Shown here piece by piece: positions 1 through 8,495 of a stretch of DNA of 64,000 bases. Both the position numbers and the translations under genes were made by a program. The notes under the pieces were generated by a model. That model was given only the letters and a program-made list of their open reading frames with translations. It was not told the DNA's origin and ran no database searches. Source of the stretch: Pseudomonas bananamidigenes (GTDB lineage: Bacteria; Pseudomonadota; Gammaproteobacteria; Pseudomonadales; Pseudomonadaceae); the NCBI RefSeq assembly GCF_001679645.1, contig NZ_LRUN01000035.1:62001-126000 (forward strand), given 5' to 3'. How positions within the stretch are numbered: the stretch's first letter is position 1; each line of letters starts with the position of its first letter.

Positions 1-584
1 AGCTCTTCAGGTTTATCCAGTTGAATCGTCTGATATCCCTGTGCCTGCAAATCCTTGACCTGCTCCGGCCGCCGCGCCGCCGCCAGCAACTGCGCACCAC
101 GCACCCTGGCCAGCGCCAGCGCCGCCGTCGCCACTGCCCCGCCACCGATCACCAGCAACCGGGTTTCGGCGTTGACCAGACTGCGCTCCAGCGCATCCCA
201 CGCCGTGGTGTAAGGCACACCGAGGCTGGCGGCCTGGGTGAAACTCAAATGCGCCGGTTTATGCGCCACGCCACTGGCCGGCAGTTTGACGAATTGCGCA
301 TGGGAGCCATCGGCGAAAAAGCCCAGCTCACGCCCGGTGCCCCAGACTTCCTGACCGATCAGCGCCTGCGGACCTTCGACCACCACCCCGGCAAAGTCCC
401 GGCCGGGAATGCGTGGCAGCGTGGTGTAGGGGAAACGCCCGAGCACGTTCTTCACGTCGCTGGGGTTCAGGCCCGCAGCCTTGATCTGCACCAGTACCTC
501 GCCCGCTCCCGGCACTGGCGTCGGAACCTCGACGAAGCGCAGGGAGGACAGGTCGCCGGTCTTATCGAATTGCAGTGCTTTCAT
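1..584 (-). CDS. Zn-independent MDR-family quinone oxidoreductase (partial)
   Basis: The visible 194 N-terminal residues read as a medium-chain dehydrogenase/reductase of the NADPH:quinone oxidoreductase type. They show a GroES-like N-terminal half (residues 1-130, with NPSDVK and PGRDFAGVV motifs typical of the family) followed by the start of a Rossmann nucleotide site, VIGGGAVATAA, around residues 145-155. The catalytic-zinc Cys/His pattern of alcohol dehydrogenases is not seen. Such enzymes reduce quinones or enals with NADPH in the cytoplasm. The C-terminus lies beyond base 1. The ATG at 584 opens the conserved MKALQFD start. The gene lies downstream of the XapX and AraC genes on the same strand. 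The exact substrate is unknown. Confidence 0.85.
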   Translation of the reverse strand, partial: MKALQFDKTGDLSSLRFVEVPTPVPGAGEVLVQIKAAGLNPSDVKNVLGRFPYTTLPRIPGRDFAGVVVEGPQALIGQEVWGTGRELGFFADGSHAQFVKLPASGVAHKPAHLSFTQAASLGVPYTTAWDALERSLVNAETRLLVIGGGAVATAALALARVRGAQLLAAARRPEQVKDLQAQGYQTIQLDKPEE

Positions 585-614
585 GAGTTCATCCACCGAA
601 TGAAAAAAGGAAAT

Positions 615-788
615 TCAGGACAGCCAGCCATTGACCAGTTGTCGCCCCAACGGCCACAACTGCTCGCCCGCCAGCATGCCCAGCAGCCCGACCAGCGCGA
701 TGGCCGGTGGCGCCGGGGAACGGAAATCCAGCGCGCCATACAGCAGGCCGACGCCCAGACCGATGCCCAGGGAAATCAGGTAGTTCAT
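615..788 (-). CDS. XapX domain-containing small membrane protein
   Basis: This 57-residue protein is two hydrophobic helices around the sequence RSPAPPAIALVGLLGMLAGE, the hallmark of the XapX (DUF1427) family. The function is unknown; members are small inner-membrane proteins. I prefer the ATG at 788 over the in-frame ATG at 806 because GGAG lies seven bases upstream of 788 and the extra six residues are not conserved-looking. It sits 30 bp upstream of the quinone oxidoreductase on the same strand, so the two are probably co-transcribed. Confidence 0.85.
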   Translation of the reverse strand: MNYLISLGIGLGVGLLYGALDFRSPAPPAIALVGLLGMLAGEQLWPLGRQLVNGWLS

Positions 789-925
789 GGGATCACTCCG
801 CCACATAAAGGGAATGGGCAGAGTCTAGGGAAAGGAGGCGACCGGCATCGGCCAAGGACTTCTGAATTTCGGCCAAATCACCGGATTCGGCGTCAGACGC
901 CGAATTTGGAACTGACACAAAATCG

Positions 926-1014
926 GTGGGAGCGAGCCTGCTCGCGATAGCGGTATATCAGCTGCAAAAGTATCGCCTGACATGACGCCTTCGCGAGCAG
1001 GCTCGCTCCCACAT
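926..1014. repeat. REPIN (inverted pair of REP palindromes)
   Basis: Two REP units, GTGGGAGCGAGCCTGCTCGC at 926-945 and its inverted partner ending at about 1013, flank about 40 bp of unique sequence. This is the classic P. fluorescens REP doublet forming hairpins, placed between convergent-end sequences. Similar units occur at 15132, 18395 and 60600. Confidence 0.85.
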
Positions 1015-1019
1015 GGGTT

Positions 1020-1802
1020 TCAGGGAAAGGTCAAAATGAATTGTGAAGGCGCGACACCCAACTCACGGCGGAACATGTCGCTGAAACTGCTGGGTGAATA
1101 CCCCAGCCCCCGGGCAATCGCGCTGACCGGTACGCCCTGTATCAATTCGGCCACCGCCGTCGCCAGTTGCACCTGACGCCGCCATTCGGCGAAGCCCATG
1201 CCCAGACCTTCCTTGAACAGCCGCGCCAACGTTCGCACGCTGGCCCCGGCGTTTTCGGCGTGTTGCTCGAAGGGAATGTCCAGCGACGGCGCTGCCATCA
1301 CCGCCTGACACAAACTCATCAGTCGCCGGTCGGCATCGTCCGGCAGCGGGATCTTCAACTGCGAACGCCTGGCGCGTTTGAGCTCCAGCAGCGCCAGCCC
1401 GACCAGCGCTTCGTAATATTCGGCATCGCCGTGGTCGCCCTGCTCCACCAGCCCGACGATCAGCTCACGCAGCAGACCGCCAACCTCGATCACCTGCACG
1501 GTTTCGTCCAACGTCGCCGCCAGCGCCGGGCGCAGGTAGATATTGCGCATCTGCAAATCCGACACCACCCGGATCCCGTGGGGCACGCCCGGCGGCAACC
1601 ACACCGCCCGCTGCGGCGGTACCACCAGCGCCTCGTGCGGAGTTTCGACCCACATCACCCCGCTCATCGCATACAACAACTGGCCCCAGACATGCTCGTG
1701 CGGTTCGATGAACAACCCGCGCGGATAGGTGCGCGCCAGCGGTTGTACGGGCACGTCGGTGTCAGTGAGGTCAGGAGGTGCGGCGAGGGCCATGCGCAAC
1801 AT
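1020..1802 (-). CDS. AraC family transcriptional regulator
   Basis: This 260-residue regulator has an AraC-type cupin sensor domain (residues about 20-110, with PHEHVWGQLLY and LPPGVPHGI) and a C-terminal double helix-turn-helix (about 165-258). The signature is AIARGLGYSPSSFSDMFRRE, with the usual G-x-S-x-S-F-x-F-R layout. It resembles regulators that control adjacent efflux or oxidoreductase genes; here the downstream XapX/quinone oxidoreductase pair is the likely target, by inference only. The start could also be the ATG at 1793 (MALAAPP). Confidence 0.88.
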   Translation of the reverse strand: MLRMALAAPPDLTDTDVPVQPLARTYPRGLFIEPHEHVWGQLLYAMSGVMWVETPHEALVVPPQRAVWLPPGVPHGIRVVSDLQMRNIYLRPALAATLDETVQVIEVGGLLRELIVGLVEQGDHGDAEYYEALVGLALLELKRARRSQLKIPLPDDADRRLMSLCQAVMAAPSLDIPFEQHAENAGASVRTLARLFKEGLGMGFAEWRRQVQLATAVAELIQGVPVSAIARGLGYSPSSFSDMFRRELGVAPSQFILTFP

Positions 1803-1939
1803 TCATCGGGATTGGCGAAGGCGTCATGGTAACCAGTCAGCCCGGTCCCTCGCCATTGATAGATACCGTCGGACAATCCGAGTGAATTTTCCCGAGACGC
1901 AGCGATCCCTCTATTACCACAGGGAGGAAGACCGGCTTT

Positions 1940-2167
1940 ATGAACAACGCAAAACTGTTTGTCATCGAATACACCCTTCACGGCGCGCCCAAGTCGTTCA
2001 TTATCCGCTCGGACAGAATGGACAACACCGAGGCGTGGCACTGGGCAAGCTGCGACGCAGGAGTCGGCCGCATCCCGCGTTTCGGCCGGGAGAAAGTGCA
2101 AAAGACCAGCAAGCCGATGGCAGAAAAATTCGGCGTGGAAAACGTGACGTGGCGTCCGGCAAGCTAA
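1940..2167 (+). CDS. DUF6555-like small protein
   Basis: This is a 75-residue soluble protein with a conserved-looking core, KSFIIRSDRMDNTEAWHWAS, then GRIPRFGREK. It resembles the small Pseudomonas family that I recall as DUF6555; the name is from memory, not a search. AGGGAGG about nine bases upstream supports the ATG at 1940. No signal peptide, membrane segment or catalytic motif is visible. The function is unknown. Confidence 0.75.
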   Translation: MNNAKLFVIEYTLHGAPKSFIIRSDRMDNTEAWHWASCDAGVGRIPRFGREKVQKTSKPMAEKFGVENVTWRPAS

Positions 2168-2205
2168 GCTGTGGCGAAGGCGGGGACTATTCGGGGGGAA
2201 CACAC

Positions 2206-2478
2206 ATGACGACCATCAGCAGCCCGGCGCATCTGGACTATGGTCTGGACACGCTCTTTGGCCGCATGACCCGCAGCGTCGACTGTCCGGTGGGCCTGGA
2301 GCCCGTCGAACACGATCCCTTCCGCTTCGCCCTGCGCGTCCCGGCGCCCTTGCCGGAAGATCTCGAAAAAGCCAAAACCGTCGTGGTCAGCGTTGAAGGC
2401 CGTCGGCTGCAGGGTACTGTCCGCCATATCGAACGGCTGGACGATGACAGCCTGAAACTGGAAGTGGAGCCTGACTAG
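2206..2478 (+). CDS. Hypothetical protein
   Basis: A 90-residue acidic protein starts at the ATG at 2206, behind a GGGGGGA ribosome-binding site. It has a hydrophilic N-terminal part and a C-terminal run that predicts as beta strands (TVVVSVEGRRLQGTVRHIER). The frame is also open upstream (from 1729), but the ribosome site and the position after the preceding gene favour the short form. It follows the DUF6555-like gene by 38 bp. I do not recognise the family. Confidence 0.65.
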   Translation: MTTISSPAHLDYGLDTLFGRMTRSVDCPVGLEPVEHDPFRFALRVPAPLPEDLEKAKTVVVSVEGRRLQGTVRHIERLDDDSLKLEVEPD

Positions 2479-2501
2479 GCTCCACGTTTTCATGCCTTCC
2501 G

Positions 2502-2669
2502 TTACTTCGGATGCGCGCAGTGGCATCCCTTGCCGGAACACTCTTCGCCGCCCTTATGGTGATGCGCACAGGCTTCGCAGCAATAGTGCTTGCCGTGCGC
2601 CACATAAGAATGGTCGCCTTCCTTGATCTTGCAATTACAGCCCGGGCAATCGCATTTTCTATCTGGCAT
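2502..2669 (-). CDS. Bacterial metallothionein
   Basis: A 55-residue cysteine- and histidine-rich protein. MPDRKCDCPGCNC is followed by paired Cys residues (YCCEAC), a run HHHKGG and a terminal CSGKGCHC. This is the Cys pattern of cyanobacterial/pseudomonad SmtA/BmtA metallothioneins, which bind Zn, Cd or Cu as a four-metal cluster in the cytoplasm. I set the start at 2669, where GGAG stands seven bases upstream, rather than at an upstream in-frame codon giving 68 residues. The gene is on its own between opposite-strand and same-strand neighbours. Confidence 0.93.
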   Translation of the reverse strand: MPDRKCDCPGCNCKIKEGDHSYVAHGKHYCCEACAHHHKGGEECSGKGCHCAHPK

Positions 2670-2738
2670 GGGACAGACTCCTTCGGTGGTGGTTGTCTGA
2701 GGCCTCAAGAGCAGGCCGTACCACCAGTGTAGAAGCTG

Positions 2739-3194
2739 TCAGTCCGCCTGCCTCGCGCTGCTGCGATACATGAACACCAGCGCCAGCCCCAGACAGGCCA
2801 TCGCCAGAATCCGTGCGCCCGACAGCTCGATGGCGGGGTTGCCCAGCCAGCCGAAATTGTCGATCAACATCCCCATGCCCAGCTGCCCGACAATCACCGC
2901 CACCGTCGCCACCGCCGTACCGACGCGCGGCACCGCACCCACCATGACCATCATGTAAACCACGCCGAACAGCGCCCCGGTGAGCTGCCATTTCGGCACC
3001 TCCAGCAGGCTGACCGCCTGGGCAGGCTCGAAAAACAGGATCAGCAGCCCCGTACTCACGGCGCCGACCGCAAACGTCAGCAGGCTACTGCGCAAAACCC
3101 CGACGGTCTCCCCCAATCGCCCATTGATCGCCGCCTGCACACTCAACACCGCACCGGCCAGCACCACCACCGCCAACAACATAACCAGACTCAT
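2739..3194 (-). CDS. DUF606/YdcZ-family DMT membrane protein (second of a pair)
   Basis: A 151-residue integral membrane protein with five hydrophobic helices, AAINGRLGE near the N-terminus, and a GQLGMGMLIDNFGWLGNP motif typical of DUF606 (YdcZ) proteins of the drug/metabolite transporter superfamily. It starts at the ATG at 3194, five bases after the stop of the neighbouring paralogue, so translation is coupled. The two probably assemble as a heterodimer, as dual-topology small transporters often do. The substrate is unknown. Confidence 0.85.
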   Translation of the reverse strand: MSLVMLLAVVVLAGAVLSVQAAINGRLGETVGVLRSSLLTFAVGAVSTGLLILFFEPAQAVSLLEVPKWQLTGALFGVVYMMVMVGAVPRVGTAVATVAVIVGQLGMGMLIDNFGWLGNPAIELSGARILAMACLGLALVFMYRSSARQAD

Positions 3195-3198
3195 CACC

Positions 3199-3687
3199 TC
3201 ACCCCCGCGCAATCAAAACCAAAGCTGCCACAATCAACCCCAGCGCCAGCCAGCGCTCGCCGTTGACCTTCTTGCGCGTGGCGCCAAACCAGCCGAAATG
3301 GTCGATCAGCACACTCTTGCCCACCTGCCCGGACAGAATCGCGATCATGGTCATGGCGATGCCGATATGCGGCGTGGCCAGCGTCAACCCCACCACATAC
3401 ACCGGCCCCAGAAACCCGCCGATCAACTGCCAGCGCGGCAGGTCGGTCAACGCCGGGCCTTTTTGCGGCCCCGCAAACAGCAGCAGCAAAAACAGAATCG
3501 CCGAGCCGACACCGAAAATGCTCAAGGTCGCCCACAAATGCCCGACCTGTTCACCCAACGGCCCGAGCAACCCGGCCTCCACCGACAGGCCCATACCGGC
3601 CAGGATCACCAGCGGCAGCAGCAACCAGCGCAATCCGGGCCGGGCGACAGGTGCCGGCGCAGCAACCACTTCATCAAACGACTGCAT
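3199..3687 (-). CDS. DUF606/YdcZ-family DMT membrane protein (first of a pair)
   Basis: This is a 162-residue paralogue of the following gene, with a cytoplasmic N-terminal extension of about 20 residues and then five helices. It carries GQVGKSVLIDHFGWFGA, equivalent to the motif in its partner. The ATG at 3687 has AGAGG eight bases upstream; a TTG two codons earlier is less likely. It lies divergent to the LysR-type gene at 3799, which is its likely regulator. Confidence 0.83.
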   Translation of the reverse strand: MQSFDEVVAAPAPVARPGLRWLLLPLVILAGMGLSVEAGLLGPLGEQVGHLWATLSIFGVGSAILFLLLLFAGPQKGPALTDLPRWQLIGGFLGPVYVVGLTLATPHIGIAMTMIAILSGQVGKSVLIDHFGWFGATRKKVNGERWLALGLIVAALVLIARG

Positions 3688-3798
3688 CTGCAAAACCTCT
3701 GAAGGAAACGATGGCGCGGATTATCGGCTGGTGCAGCTGTGCGATAAATGGGAGCATCCTGACAACACTTTTGCGCAATTCGCACAGCAGGACACGCA

Positions 3799-4734
3799 AT
3801 GCACGGGCTCAACGAACTGGGATTCAAGGCGCTAAGGCTGTTTGTGGCGGTGCTCGATCACGGCAACTTTTCCGAGGTCGCCCGGCGCGAAGGCGTGGCG
3901 CCCTCATCGATTTCCCGGCAGATCCAGTTGATGGAACAGGCGCTGAATCAGCAACTGCTCTACCGCCATACCCGCGCGGTCACGCCGACTGAAGCCGGAC
4001 GCATGCTCGGCCACCATGCACGGCTGGTGCTGGTGCAACTGGAGGAAGCCGAACAGGCATTGCAGGAACAGCAAAGCGAACCCACCGGACTGGTGCGTAT
4101 CAACGCCCCGGTGGTGTTCGGCCAACGCCATCTGACACCCTGGCTGGGCCGTTTGTGCGAGCGCTTTGCGAAGCTGCAACTGGATATCCAGCAGACCGAT
4201 CACTACATCGACCCGTTGCAGGAAGGCGCCGATCTGCTGTTTCGCATCGGCCCGTTGCACGACTCAAGCATGCAGGCGCGGATACTGGCCCCGCACCGCT
4301 TTCAGGTCGCGGCCAGTCCGGCGTATCTCAAGCGTTTCGGCACACCGCAGCATCCCGAAGACCTCGCCCGCCACCAGTGCCTGGCGTACAAGGGCGCGAC
4401 AGGTCAGCAGCGCTGGTTCTTCCGGCGGGATCAGGGCGAGTGGACGCCGTATTCGGTCAAGGGCCCGATCACCGGCAACCACGTCGACACTCTGACCCAG
4501 GCCGCGGTACAAGGGTTGGGGCTGGTGATGTTTCCGTCATGGCTGATCGGCGAGGCGGTACGCGAGGGTACGCTGGTGCCGGTGCTGGGGGAATATCAGG
4601 TGTCAAACAGCGTGGAGCCGCAGCAGATTGCCGTGCTGTGGCCGGGGAGCCGGCGGTTATCGGTGAAGGTGCGGACGGTGATTGATTTCTTTGTTGAGTG
4701 CTTTGGCGAGGTGCCGTATTGGGATCGCCCCTGA
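3799..4734 (+). CDS. LysR family transcriptional regulator
   Basis: A 311-residue LTTR. The winged helix-turn-helix is at residues 8-70 (FVAVLDHGNFSEVARREGVAPSSISRQI), and the rest is a periplasmic-binding-protein-like effector domain ending at about 300. Its divergent orientation, with about 110 bp between it and the paired DMT genes, is the classic LTTR arrangement and suggests it controls them. The closest general type is the CrgA/YafC-like group with a WLGRLC...P.L linker. The inducer is not predictable. Confidence 0.9.
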   Translation: MHGLNELGFKALRLFVAVLDHGNFSEVARREGVAPSSISRQIQLMEQALNQQLLYRHTRAVTPTEAGRMLGHHARLVLVQLEEAEQALQEQQSEPTGLVRINAPVVFGQRHLTPWLGRLCERFAKLQLDIQQTDHYIDPLQEGADLLFRIGPLHDSSMQARILAPHRFQVAASPAYLKRFGTPQHPEDLARHQCLAYKGATGQQRWFFRRDQGEWTPYSVKGPITGNHVDTLTQAAVQGLGLVMFPSWLIGEAVREGTLVPVLGEYQVSNSVEPQQIAVLWPGSRRLSVKVRTVIDFFVECFGEVPYWDRP

Positions 4735-4747
4735 AGATCAAAAGCCA

Positions 4748-4945
4748 ACCCTCACCCTAGCCCTCCCGAAACGTCGGACCGCCCGGAGGGAGAGGGGACC
4801 GATTGGGGGATATTTAAGAAATGCACCGACGTGAGCGATTAGCTTTGAATCCATAATCGACTGGGTTTTTCAGGTCGATGTATGACGCAAGACACTGCGG
4901 TCAGTCCCCTCTCCCTCCAGGAGAGGGTTAGGGTGAGGGGGCCTT
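4748..4945. repeat. Long imperfect inverted repeat, CCCTCACCCTAGCCCTCCC type
   Basis: The left arm, CCCTCACCCTAGCCCTCCC (4748-4766), and the right arm, GGAGAGGGTTAGGGTGAGGG (about 4920-4939), are inverted and enclose a GGTCGATGTATG segment. A second copy of the same element lies at about 10671-10829. It is a dispersed intergenic repeat of this species group placed after gene ends. It may form a large hairpin and act as a transcription stop. Confidence 0.7.
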
Positions 4946-4951
4946 TGGGGA

Positions 4952-6634
4952 TCAGATCCGGAACTGGCCCACCAGTTTGCCCAACCGCTGCCCCAACTCC
5001 GCCAGACTGCGCGAAGTCTGCGCGCCCAATTGGGTCTCGTCCGCCACGTTATCCACCGCCACCGCAATCTGATGCACGCTGCGATTGATCTCTTCGGCCA
5101 CGGCCGTCTGCTCTTCGGCGGCACTGGCGATCTGCGCGTTCATCGAGTTGATGGTCGCGATCAAGTCCGCCATCGCGTCGAGCGATGCCCCCGCCTGATT
5201 CGCCTGGGCCGACGTACCGTCACCGGCCTCGCTGGAGCGGCGCATCGCTTCGACCGCCGACTGTGTGCCGGCCTGCAAGCGGTCGATCATGCCCTGGATT
5301 TCCTGAGTGCTGATCTGCGTGCGTGAAGCCAGCGCCCGCACCTCGTCCGCCACCACCGCAAACCCGCGCCCGGCCTCGCCGGCCCGTGCGGCTTCGATCG
5401 CGGCATTGAGGGCCAGCAGGTTGGTCTGTTCGGCAATCGAACGAATCACCCCGAGCACGCCGACAATCGATGCCACGTCCTGCTGCAGGCTGTCGAGGGA
5501 CACACCGCTGCTGCGGATGTCGTCCACCAACGCATGAATCTGCTTGATGCTGCCGGCCACCACGCGTTTGGCGGTCTGGCCTTCTTCGTCAGTCTGCTGC
5601 GCGGCGACGGCGGCGTTCTGCGCACTCTTGGCGACTTCCTGAGCAGCGGCGGACATTTCGTTGATCGCCGTGGCCACCTGATCGGTCTCGTGGCGTTGAC
5701 GCTCCATGGCCTGATCGGAACGCTGGGCCTGATCCGACACCTGATTGACCAGCCCGGTCAGTTGCGTGGTCATCTCGGTGATCTGCCGCACCAGGCCGTG
5801 GATCTTGTCGACAAAGCGGTTGAACGAACCGGCCAATTCGCCGAGCTCGTCCTGACTGGTGAGGGTCAGGCGCCGGGTCAGGTCGCCCTCGCCCGCTGCA
5901 ATGTCATCGAGGTTGGCTTTCATCAGGTTCAGCGGCCGCAGAATGGTATTGGCCAGCACCAGCCCGGCCACTGCGATCACCAGCAACACAATCACCGCCA
6001 CGCCGACGATGCTCAGCACCACGCCTTCCATGCGCTCCTGAACCTGAGCCTGCACCAGCGCCACTTGCGCCTCGATGCCGTCGAGGTTGACCGAGGTACC
6101 GACCGCCATGTCCCACTTCGCCAGGTATTCGGTGTAGCCGAGTTTCGGCACCAGCACCTGCGCATTGCCCGGCAGCGGCGAGCTGTATTGCAGGTAGTGA
6201 GTACCATCCTTCGCCACTTTCACCAGATCGCGGTTGACGTAGACGCCGTTCGGGTCGCGGTTGTCCTTGAAGCTTTTGCCCACGCCTTCGGGATCGTTGG
6301 CCTTGAACAGGCGCACGGTCTCGGAGTCGTAACCGAAGAAATAGCCGTCCTTGCCGTATTTGATGCCCGACAGCAACTTGATCACCTGCGCCCGTGCGTC
6401 AGTGTCACCGGGGGCGGCAGCGTCGTACAACGGCTTGATGGTGGTCATGGCCACCGCGACATAGCTGGCCAGGGTGGCCTTGGCGTCGCCGAGCAGGCGC
6501 TCGCGGGTCTGTTCGACTTCCTTGTGCGCCTGTTCCTGGAGAATGAACAGCGTGGTCAGGCTGATCACCAGCGCAAAGAGCAAGACCGGAAGGACGGCAA
6601 GGGACAGGACTTTAGCCTTGAGGCTCAGGCGCAT
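4952..6634 (-). CDS. Methyl-accepting chemotaxis protein with single-Cache sensor
   Basis: A 560-residue chemoreceptor. TM1 is at about 8-32, and a periplasmic sensor of about 170 residues carries the single-Cache signature ([12 protein letters not shown] and [13 protein letters not shown]). TM2 is at about 205-230, followed by HAMP ([21 protein letters not shown]), then a coiled-coil cytoplasmic domain with the invariant hairpin tip [19 protein letters not shown]. It transmits ligand state to CheA/CheW. There is no CheR-binding NWETF-like pentapeptide. A sigma-28-like promoter lies just upstream. Confidence 0.93.
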   Translation of the reverse strand: MRLSLKAKVLSLAVLPVLLFALVISLTTLFILQEQAHKEVEQTRERLLGDAKATLASYVAVAMTTIKPLYDAAAPGDTDARAQVIKLLSGIKYGKDGYFFGYDSETVRLFKANDPEGVGKSFKDNRDPNGVYVNRDLVKVAKDGTHYLQYSSPLPGNAQVLVPKLGYTEYLAKWDMAVGTSVNLDGIEAQVALVQAQVQERMEGVVLSIVGVAVIVLLVIAVAGLVLANTILRPLNLMKANLDDIAAGEGDLTRRLTLTSQDELGELAGSFNRFVDKIHGLVRQITEMTTQLTGLVNQVSDQAQRSDQAMERQRHETDQVATAINEMSAAAQEVAKSAQNAAVAAQQTDEEGQTAKRVVAGSIKQIHALVDDIRSSGVSLDSLQQDVASIVGVLGVIRSIAEQTNLLALNAAIEAARAGEAGRGFAVVADEVRALASRTQISTQEIQGMIDRLQAGTQSAVEAMRRSSEAGDGTSAQANQAGASLDAMADLIATINSMNAQIASAAEEQTAVAEEINRSVHQIAVAVDNVADETQLGAQTSRSLAELGQRLGKLVGQFRI

Positions 6635-6676
6635 GGGGGGCTCACTCTTTTGGTTTTATTGGCGTGGTTAAAGGCG

Positions 6677-6703
6677 TTAACGGCACGCGAAAGCAAAAGT
6701 TGA
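6677..6703 (-). promoter_or_regulatory. Candidate sigma-28 (FliA) promoter of the Cache chemoreceptor
   Basis: On the minus strand, TCAA, 15 bases, then GCCGTTAA stands about 45 bp before the chemoreceptor start. The flagellar sigma-28 consensus is TAAA-N15-GCCGATAA, so 3/4 and 7/8 positions match at the exact spacing. Chemoreceptor genes are usual FliA targets. Confidence 0.55.
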
Positions 6704-6715
6704 GCAGCGGCTTGA

Positions 6716-6851
6716 GATCGTTCCCACGCGGACGGCTCGACGCAGATCGTTCCCACGCTCTGCGTGGGAACGCCTCTTGTGACGCTCTGCGTCACGCTTT
6801 GGAACGCGGAGCGTCCCGGGCTGCATTCCCGCGCAAAGTATGGGAACGATC
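6716..6851. repeat. GATCGTTCCCACGC-type dispersed palindromic repeat
   Basis: GATCGTTCCCACGC occurs at about 6716 and 6745. The stretch also contains inner hairpins (CCCACGCTCTGCGTGGG at 6752-6768 and GACGCTCTGCGTC at 6781-6793) and ends with GGGAACGATC, the inverse of the start. This is a nested palindromic intergenic repeat of fluorescent pseudomonads. A short relative works as the hairpin at 19693. Confidence 0.75.
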
Positions 6852-6861
6852 AGAGTGGATG

Positions 6862-8181
6862 TTACAGGACCATCGCGGCCAACCAGCCGGCCGCCAGCAA
6901 CGGCAGGTTGTAGTGCAGGAAGGTCGGTACCACGGTGTCCCAGATGTGGTGATGCTGGCCGTCGATATTCAGGCCTGAGGTCGGGCCGAGGGTCGAGTCC
7001 GAGGCCGGCGAGCCGGTGTCGCCCAGGGCCCCGGCCGTGCCGACGATGCAGACGATCGCCATCGGGCTGAAACCCAGCTGCACGCACAGCGGGACGAAAA
7101 TCGCTGCCAGGATCGGCACCGTGGAGAACGACGAACCGATGCCGATGGTCACCATCAGCCCCACCAGCAACATCAGCAACGCGCCGATGGCCTTGCTGTG
7201 ATCGATCTGCGCCGCCGCGCTTTCGACCAGCGTGCGCACCTCACCGGTGGCCTTCAGCACTTCGGCAAAACCCGAAGCGGCAATCATGATGAAGCCGATC
7301 ATCGCCATCATCTTCATGCCTTCGGTGAACAGGCCGTCAGTCTCGCGCCATTTGACGATGCCCGAGGCCGAGAAGATCAGGAACCCGGCCAGCGCCCCGA
7401 TAATCATCGAATCCAGCAGCAACTGAATGATGAATGCTGCCGCGATGGCCAGACCGGCGATGCCGATGGTCATCGGGTTGTAGGCGACGCTGACCTGCTC
7501 CACCTGTTCGATCTTCTCCAGATCGTAGACACGCTTTTTGCGGTAACTGAAGAACACCGCCATCAACAGGCCGAACACCATGCCCGCCGCCGGGATGGCC
7601 ATGGCGTGCATGACGTTGACCTGGCTGATATCGACGCCGGCCTTGCTGACGTTGGCCAGCAGGATCTGGTTGAGGAAGATGTTGCCGAAGCCCACCGGGA
7701 ACACCATGTACGGCGTGATCAGGCCGAAGGTCATGACGCAGGCGATCAGCCGGCGATCCAGTTGCAGCTTGGTCAATACATATAGAAGCGGCGGCACCAG
7801 CAACGGAATGAACGCAATGTGGATCGGCAAGATGTTCTGAGAAGCGATCGCCACCACCCACAGCAGACCGATCAACAGCCATTTGACGCTGCCGCCGCCG
7901 GATGCGTGCTGACGGTCGACCATGGCCAGGGCCTTGTCGGCCAGCGCGTGGGCCAGACCGGACTTGGCGATCGCCACGGCGAAAGCACCAAGCAAGGCAT
8001 AGGACAACGCCACCGTCGCCCCGCCGCCCAGGCCACTGTTGAACGCCTTGAGCGTGGCGTCGATGCCCAGGCCGCCGGTCAGGCCACCGACCAGCGCACC
8101 GACGATCAACGCGATCACCACATGCACACGGGACAGGCTGAGGATCAGCATGACGCCGACCGCAGCAATCACTGCATTCAT
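6862..8181 (-). CDS. Na+/H+ antiporter-family permease (YuiF-like)
   Basis: A 439-residue inner-membrane transporter with about 11-12 helices. The conserved C-terminal stretch, [20 protein letters not shown], is characteristic of the Na_H_antiporter (NhaC/YuiF-like) families. The N-terminal segment [22 protein letters not shown] is also typical. Members exchange sodium for protons or, as in Bacillus YuiF, may import amino acids, so the substrate is open. It is monocistronic, flanked by two chemoreceptors and without obvious functional partners. Confidence 0.85.
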   Translation of the reverse strand: MNAVIAAVGVMLILSLSRVHVVIALIVGALVGGLTGGLGIDATLKAFNSGLGGGATVALSYALLGAFAVAIAKSGLAHALADKALAMVDRQHASGGGSVKWLLIGLLWVVAIASQNILPIHIAFIPLLVPPLLYVLTKLQLDRRLIACVMTFGLITPYMVFPVGFGNIFLNQILLANVSKAGVDISQVNVMHAMAIPAAGMVFGLLMAVFFSYRKKRVYDLEKIEQVEQVSVAYNPMTIGIAGLAIAAAFIIQLLLDSMIIGALAGFLIFSASGIVKWRETDGLFTEGMKMMAMIGFIMIAASGFAEVLKATGEVRTLVESAAAQIDHSKAIGALLMLLVGLMVTIGIGSSFSTVPILAAIFVPLCVQLGFSPMAIVCIVGTAGALGDTGSPASDSTLGPTSGLNIDGQHHHIWDTVVPTFLHYNLPLLAAGWLAAMVL

Positions 8182-8495
8182 TTCACTACCTCAAAAAACA
8201 CGACGGTAAAGCCATTCACCGCCAGACAGGATGAGTCCGGCCGGCAAGCCACGAAGGTCGCCAGCAGATTTGCACGGAGGGTCTTATTAGAAGGGCGCGC
8301 ACTGTGCCGCAGAGCGCGCGCAGTGTCAAAGCGACCGGTCGCGACACTGTGTAACTTTCCAGATCAAAACGGCGACGACGGCATATCCGCCACAAAATGC
8401 GTCAATTCGCCCTATTGCCTTTGCGCCATAAAGAAAGTCGAAACGCGGCCGTTACAGTGCAAAGTCTCAGATATTTATCGAATAAGGACGTTTCC
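8182..8495. other. Intergenic region between permease and chemoreceptor
   Basis: This is 314 bp without a gene. The right half holds the sigma-28-like promoter at 8429-8455. The left half should hold the permease promoter, but I see no clear sigma-70 boxes. No repeat or terminator is visible. Confidence 0.6.
8429..8455 (+). promoter_or_regulatory. Candidate sigma-28 (FliA) promoter of the dCache chemoreceptor
   Basis: TAAA at 8429-8432, exactly 15 bases, then GCCGTTAC at 8448-8455. This matches the flagellar consensus TAAA-N15-GCCGATAA in all four -35 and six of eight -10 positions, 40 bp ahead of the chemoreceptor start. Confidence 0.6.
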
